Positions 6,718-9,108 of a stretch of DNA of 9,108 nucleotides are shown here, piece after piece (position 1 is the first letter of the stretch; every line of letters begins with the position of its first letter). Below the pieces are notes generated by a model. The model searched no databases and was not told the origin of the DNA. It saw only the letters and a program-made list of their open reading frames with translations. The translations under genes were made by a program, and so were the position numbers. This DNA comes from Acidimicrobiales bacterium (lineage in GTDB: Bacteria > Actinomycetota > Acidimicrobiia > Acidimicrobiales > VFJN01), in the NCBI GenBank assembly GCA_016936035.1, contig JAFGPU010000528.1, positions 1-9,108 on the forward strand. The letters are read 5' to 3'.

Positions 6718-6773
6718 CCAGGTCTTTCCCTGGGGTCAGCGGTCTTTCACGCCGTCAGCAGTCTTTCCCGCTG
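6718..6773 (-). repeat. Three tandem hairpins with GAAAGAC in the pseudoknot region of tmRNA
   Basis: On the RNA strand three units of about 19-21 nt follow one another: TGACAGCGGGAAAGACTGC, TGACGGCGTGAAAGACCGC and TGACCCCAGGGAAAGACCTG(G). Each can fold as a short stem (CAGC/GCTG at 6756-6773, CGGCG/CGCTG at 6737-6754, CCAGG/CCTGG at 6718-6733) that places GAAAGA in or at the loop. They lie where pseudoknots PK2-PK4 are expected. Their likeness suggests duplication of one module. Confidence 0.65.
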
Positions 6774-6860
6774 TCAACCACCGCTTCTGTTGCCAGGCTG
6801 CGGTGATCAGGCCCCGCGTGCCATTGCTGGTCGCTATAGCGCTCGTATCACCTGACTAGA

Positions 6861-6908
6861 TCAGGCGGCGAGTGCGTACTGCTCGTTTTCGGCAGTTGTG
6901 TTGGTGCC
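6861..6908 (-). other. tmRNA tag-peptide reading frame, GTNTTAENEQYALAA
   Basis: In the minus-strand RNA the frame GGC ACC AAC ... GCC GCC TGA gives GTNTTAENEQYALAA. The YALAA end is the protease-recognition tail of tmRNA tags and fixes the frame. The resume codon is inferred as GGC (6906-6908) because it leaves an A four bases upstream, as in E. coli. ACC would have no A there, and no in-frame GCA exists near the expected place. The terminal residues are certain; the first one or two are not. Confidence 0.8.
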
Positions 6909-6999
6909 CCGTTTAAGGAGTCTGAGCAACTCCGGTCGCACGATTCGACTTCCGGTCTCGACGTCGAAACCGATCAGCCCCTTGTCAAGTAGCTCCACC

Positions 7000-7005
7000 A
7001 GTGTA
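7000..7005 (-). promoter_or_regulatory. Candidate -10 box of ssrA
   Basis: TACACT on the minus strand predicts a transcript start near 6993. This would leave a leader of about 12 nt before the mature tmRNA 5' end at 6981, to be removed by RNase P. No clear -35 box is visible in the GC-rich sequence upstream. Confidence 0.5.
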
Positions 7006-7091
7006 CCGGCCGGCCGTGACCGCCCGTCTCGGCGTCGCCGCCACGGGGCAGATTCGCTCCCGCCCCGTCCGTGCTGTCACGCTGGCCGGTC

Positions 7092-8429
7092 ATGGTCGAC
7101 GCCCGGTCGTGGGGTGAGCGCGATGCCGCGGTGGTGTGGCACGGGTTCACGCAGATGGCGAGCTACCTCGACAACGAGCCGATCATCGTCGAGGCGGGGG
7201 AGGGGCACGAGGTCATCGACGTCGAGGGCCGCCGCTACCTCGACGCCATCTCGTCGCTGTGGGTCACCACGCTCGGCCACCGGGTTCCCGAGCTCGACCA
7301 GGCGGTGCGCGACCAGATCGACCGCATCGCCCACTCGACCCTGCTCGGCAACGGCAACCGCACGGTCATCGAGCTGGCCGAGGCCCTGGCCGCCGTCGTG
7401 CCCGTCGACCGCCCGCACTTCCTGTTCGCCTCCGACGGCGCCGCCGCCGTCGAGCAGGCGCTGAAGATCGCCTTCCAGTACTGGGTCAACCGGGGGGTCA
7501 CCGGCCGCTCGGGGTACCTGACGCTCGGTCACGCCTACCACGGCGACACGGTGGGCTCGCTGTCGCTCGGCGCCGGCGGCTTCGGCACCGACCTGTTCGA
7601 TCCGCTGCGGTTCGGCGCGTCCGCGCCGGCCGCGGGCAGCGCCGTCGTGCGTGCACCCGGCTACGACGACCCCGACGCCCTCGCCGTCGCCGTCCGCCTG
7701 GTCGACGAGCACGGCGCACGCCTGGCGGCGGTCGTGCTCGAACCGCTCGTCCAGGGGGCGGCGGGCATGCTCGTGGCCGATCCGGGCGCCTACGGGCCGC
7801 TGGTCGAGGCCTGCCGCCGCCACGACGTGCTGCTGATCTGCGACGAGGTGGCCACCGGGTTCGGGCGCACGGGCACGCTGTTCGCCAGCGAGCAGTGCGG
7901 CCTGCGCCCCGACCTGATGGCCATCGGCAAGGGCCTGACCGGTGGCTACCTGCCGATGTCGGCCACCGTGGCCGCCGACCGCGTCTACCAGGCCTTCCTC
8001 GGACCCGACCTGTCGGAGCGCACCTTCTACCACGGGCACTCGTTCAGCGGGAACGCGCTGGCCGCCGCGGTGGCGCTGCGTCACCTGCAGCTCGTCGACG
8101 AGCGGCAGGTGCTGGCCAACGTCCGCGCCCGGGCCGCCACGCTGGCCCGGCTGGCGGCCGAGAGGCTGGCGCCGCTCGGCGCGGTGGCCGACGTGCGCCT
8201 CTGCGGCCTCATGGGCGGCGTCGAGCTGGCGCCGCCGGCGGACGGCCTGCGCTGGGGCCGCCGCGTGTGCGCGGCGGCGGTGCGCCGGGGCGTGCTGCTG
8301 CGGCCGCTCGGCGACGTGGTGGTGCTGATGCCCCCGCTGACCGTCACCGACGACGAGGTCGAGCGCATCGTCGACACGCTGGCCGCCGCGGTCGTTGAGG
8401 TGGCCGGGTCCGAAGGACCGATGGGGTGA
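7092..8429 (+). CDS. bioA: 7,8-diaminopelargonic acid (DAPA) aminotransferase, Bacillus BioA/BioK-like subtype
   Basis: A PLP-dependent class III aminotransferase that converts 8-amino-7-oxononanoate (KAPA) to 7,8-diaminononanoate, the third-last step of biotin synthesis, in the cytoplasm. From ATG 7092 it has 445 residues. Visible motifs are WHGFTQM (W16), IAHSTLLGN, FASDGAAAVEQALK, HAYHGDT, VLEPLVQGAAGM, ICDEVATGFGRTG (PLP-ring D251), KGLTGGYLPMSAT (Schiff-base K280, 29 residues after the Asp as in E. coli), FYHGHSFSGN and LLRPLGDVVVLMPPL. These match what I recall of B. subtilis BioA better than E. coli BioA. GTG 7071 in the same frame would add 7 residues; neither start has a convincing Shine-Dalgarno sequence. 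It overlaps bioF by GTGA and is divergent from ssrA. The amino donor (SAM or lysine) is open. Confidence 0.93.
   Translation: MVDARSWGERDAAVVWHGFTQMASYLDNEPIIVEAGEGHEVIDVEGRRYLDAISSLWVTTLGHRVPELDQAVRDQIDRIAHSTLLGNGNRTVIELAEALAAVVPVDRPHFLFASDGAAAVEQALKIAFQYWVNRGVTGRSGYLTLGHAYHGDTVGSLSLGAGGFGTDLFDPLRFGASAPAAGSAVVRAPGYDDPDALAVAVRLVDEHGARLAAVVLEPLVQGAAGMLVADPGAYGPLVEACRRHDVLLICDEVATGFGRTGTLFASEQCGLRPDLMAIGKGLTGGYLPMSATVAADRVYQAFLGPDLSERTFYHGHSFSGNALAAAVALRHLQLVDERQVLANVRARAATLARLAAERLAPLGAVADVRLCGLMGGVELAPPADGLRWGRRVCAAAVRRGVLLRPLGDVVVLMPPLTVTDDEVERIVDTLAAAVVEVAGSEGPMG
8413..8417 (+). promoter_or_regulatory. Ribosome binding site of bioF
   Basis: AAGGA lies inside the end of bioA, 8 nt before the GTG at 8426. 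It supports that start and translation of bioF from the bioA transcript. Confidence 0.65.
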
Positions 8430-9108
8430 CCGGCGCCTGGGACCGGCGGGTCGAACGCGAGCTCGCCGGCATCCGCGCCGCCGGGCGCTGGCGGGTCACC
8501 CGCGACCTGGTCACCACGGGGCCGGTCACCGGTGTGCTCGACGGCCGCCCGGTCGTGACCTTCGCCTCGAACGACTACCTGGGGTTGACCCACCACCCGG
8601 ACGTCGTCGCGGCCGCCCACGCCGCGCTCGACCGCTGGGGGGCGGGCACGGGAGCGTCCCGGCTCGTGGTGGGGTCGCGGCCGCTGCACGCCGAGCTCGA
8701 GGCCGAGCTCGCCGCCTGGAAGGGAGCCGAGGCCGCGTTGCTGTTCCCCACCGGCTTCGCCGCCAACCTCGGCCTGCTCGCCACCCTGGGCGGGCCCGAG
8801 GTGACCATCGTGTCCGACGAGCTCAACCACGCGTCGATCGTCGACGGCGCCCGCCTCGCCCGGGCCGCGGTGCGGGTCTATCGCCACGCCGACCTCGACC
8901 ACCTGGCCAAGCAGCTGGTCGAGGTGGAGGCCGGGGCACGGGGCCCGGCGCTGGTGGTGACCGACAGCGCGTTCTCGATGGACGGCGACGTGGCCGACGT
9001 CGAAGCGCTGGTCGAGGCCTGCGCCCCCCACCGGGCGCTGCTGGTGCTCGACGAGGCCCACGCCGTGTTGGGGCCAGGCGTCGACACGGTCCGGGCGTCC
9101 ACCGGCCA
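8426..9108 (+). CDS. bioF: 8-amino-7-oxononanoate synthase, N-terminal part (gene leaves the window)
   Basis: BioF is a PLP enzyme of the alpha-oxoamine synthase family. It condenses pimeloyl-ACP or pimeloyl-CoA with L-alanine to give KAPA, the substrate of BioA. About 227 of an expected 380-400 residues are present, with no stop before the end. Motifs in order: TFASNDYLGL, GTGASRLVVGSRPLHAELE, AAWKGAEAALLFPTGFAANLGLL, DELNHASIVDGARLARA (PLP-stacking H135), TDSAFSMDGDVADV and LVLDEAHAVLGPG (D209 for the pyridine nitrogen). The Schiff-base Lys lies beyond the window. The start is GTG 8426, sharing GTGA with the bioA stop and preceded by AAGGA. Overlap and order imply one operon with bioA; bioD or bioB may follow outside. 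An alternative family member (Kbl, HemA) is less likely because bioA is directly upstream. Confidence 0.95.
   Translation, partial: MTGAWDRRVERELAGIRAAGRWRVTRDLVTTGPVTGVLDGRPVVTFASNDYLGLTHHPDVVAAAHAALDRWGAGTGASRLVVGSRPLHAELEAELAAWKGAEAALLFPTGFAANLGLLATLGGPEVTIVSDELNHASIVDGARLARAAVRVYRHADLDHLAKQLVEVEAGARGPALVVTDSAFSMDGDVADVEALVEACAPHRALLVLDEAHAVLGPGVDTVRASTG

Larger units (their letters stand above)
6592..6981 (-). ncRNA. ssrA: Transfer-messenger RNA (tmRNA), about 390 nt
   Basis: tmRNA with SmpB rescues stalled ribosomes and tags the unfinished protein for proteolysis. The mature 5' end begins GGGGCTGATCGGTTTCGAC at 6981. The 3' end reads GGGGG, TTCGATT, CCCCC, then CAGCTCC and discriminator A at 6592. 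GGGGCTG pairs with CAGCTCC as the tRNA-like acceptor stem, and the T-arm is intact. CCA is not encoded (CTT follows the A), so it must be added enzymatically. The tag ORF ends in YALAA, and its stop lies in the 5' strand of a perfect 5-bp hairpin (6851-6865), as in known tmRNAs. Further stems include GGCCCT/AGGGCC (6697-6713) and three successive hairpins carrying GAAAGAC. It is single-piece, not permuted. smpB is not in view. Confidence 0.96.

Noticed and set aside
6376..6806. Short open frames on both strands over the tmRNA 3' end (minus-strand one with GVRFPPAP, plus-strand one beginning MELGGIEPPS)
   Set aside because: These are the well-known false proteins made by translating a tmRNA/tRNA T-arm and acceptor stem.
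6983..6988. TTGACA on the minus strand considered as a -35 box
   Set aside because: It lies at the tmRNA 5' end and has no -10 box at the right distance downstream, where the mature RNA already begins.
6898..7464. Plus-strand open frame across the ssrA 5' end and the start of bioA
   Set aside because: Ser/Arg-rich shadow frame of bioA and antisense of tmRNA; no family resemblance.
7077..9061. Two long minus-strand open frames opposite bioA and bioF
   Set aside because: Antisense shadows of clear PLP enzymes, caused by third-position G/C bias.

Overview
This 9.1-kb window is high-GC bacterial DNA that reads as chromosomal sequence from an actinobacterium. The evidence is the codon bias (G/C in third positions throughout), a protein with the metal-binding pattern of mycothiol-dependent enzymes, and several genes that appear to start without a leader behind a TANNNT-like -10 box. 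The class cannot be fixed from the sequence; Acidimicrobiia or a related deep actinobacterial lineage is a guess.

Layout. Bases 1-456 hold the 3' end of katG (catalase-peroxidase). It converges, across a long hairpin, on a four-gene minus-strand block running 3636 to 546: GNAT acetyltransferase, TetR regulator, aminoglycoside-phosphotransferase-fold small-molecule kinase, SnoaL-like protein. The kinase and SnoaL genes overlap by 8 nt. A good inverted repeat sits on the TetR start codon. Divergent from this block, a plus-strand gene (3718-4938) fuses an unrecognised N-terminal domain to a DinB/maleylpyruvate-isomerase-type metal-binding domain with an SCP2-like tail. It converges on a minus-strand gene (5107-5931) for a single-pass membrane protein with a Thr-rich stalk and a four-cysteine outer domain. 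A divergent intergenic region carrying a perfect 11-bp inverted repeat separates that gene from a conserved hypothetical of 157 residues (6064-6537).

The last third holds ssrA (tmRNA) on the minus strand, 6592-6981, with a readable tag ORF that appears to begin with Gly, and a divergent biotin operon on the plus strand. bioA (7092-8429) resembles the Bacillus subtilis BioA/BioK subtype. bioF overlaps it by GTGA and runs off the window.

How the genes work together. bioA-bioF is a clear biotin-synthesis operon and ssrA serves ribosome rescue. The TetR-kinase-SnoaL block looks like a small regulated unit acting on an unknown small molecule. I see no phage, transposon, CRISPR or defence system. 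The points most worth a second look are the BioA subtype, the tmRNA tag and repeated hairpins, the apparent leaderless promoters, the two inverted-repeat operator candidates and the domain fusion.
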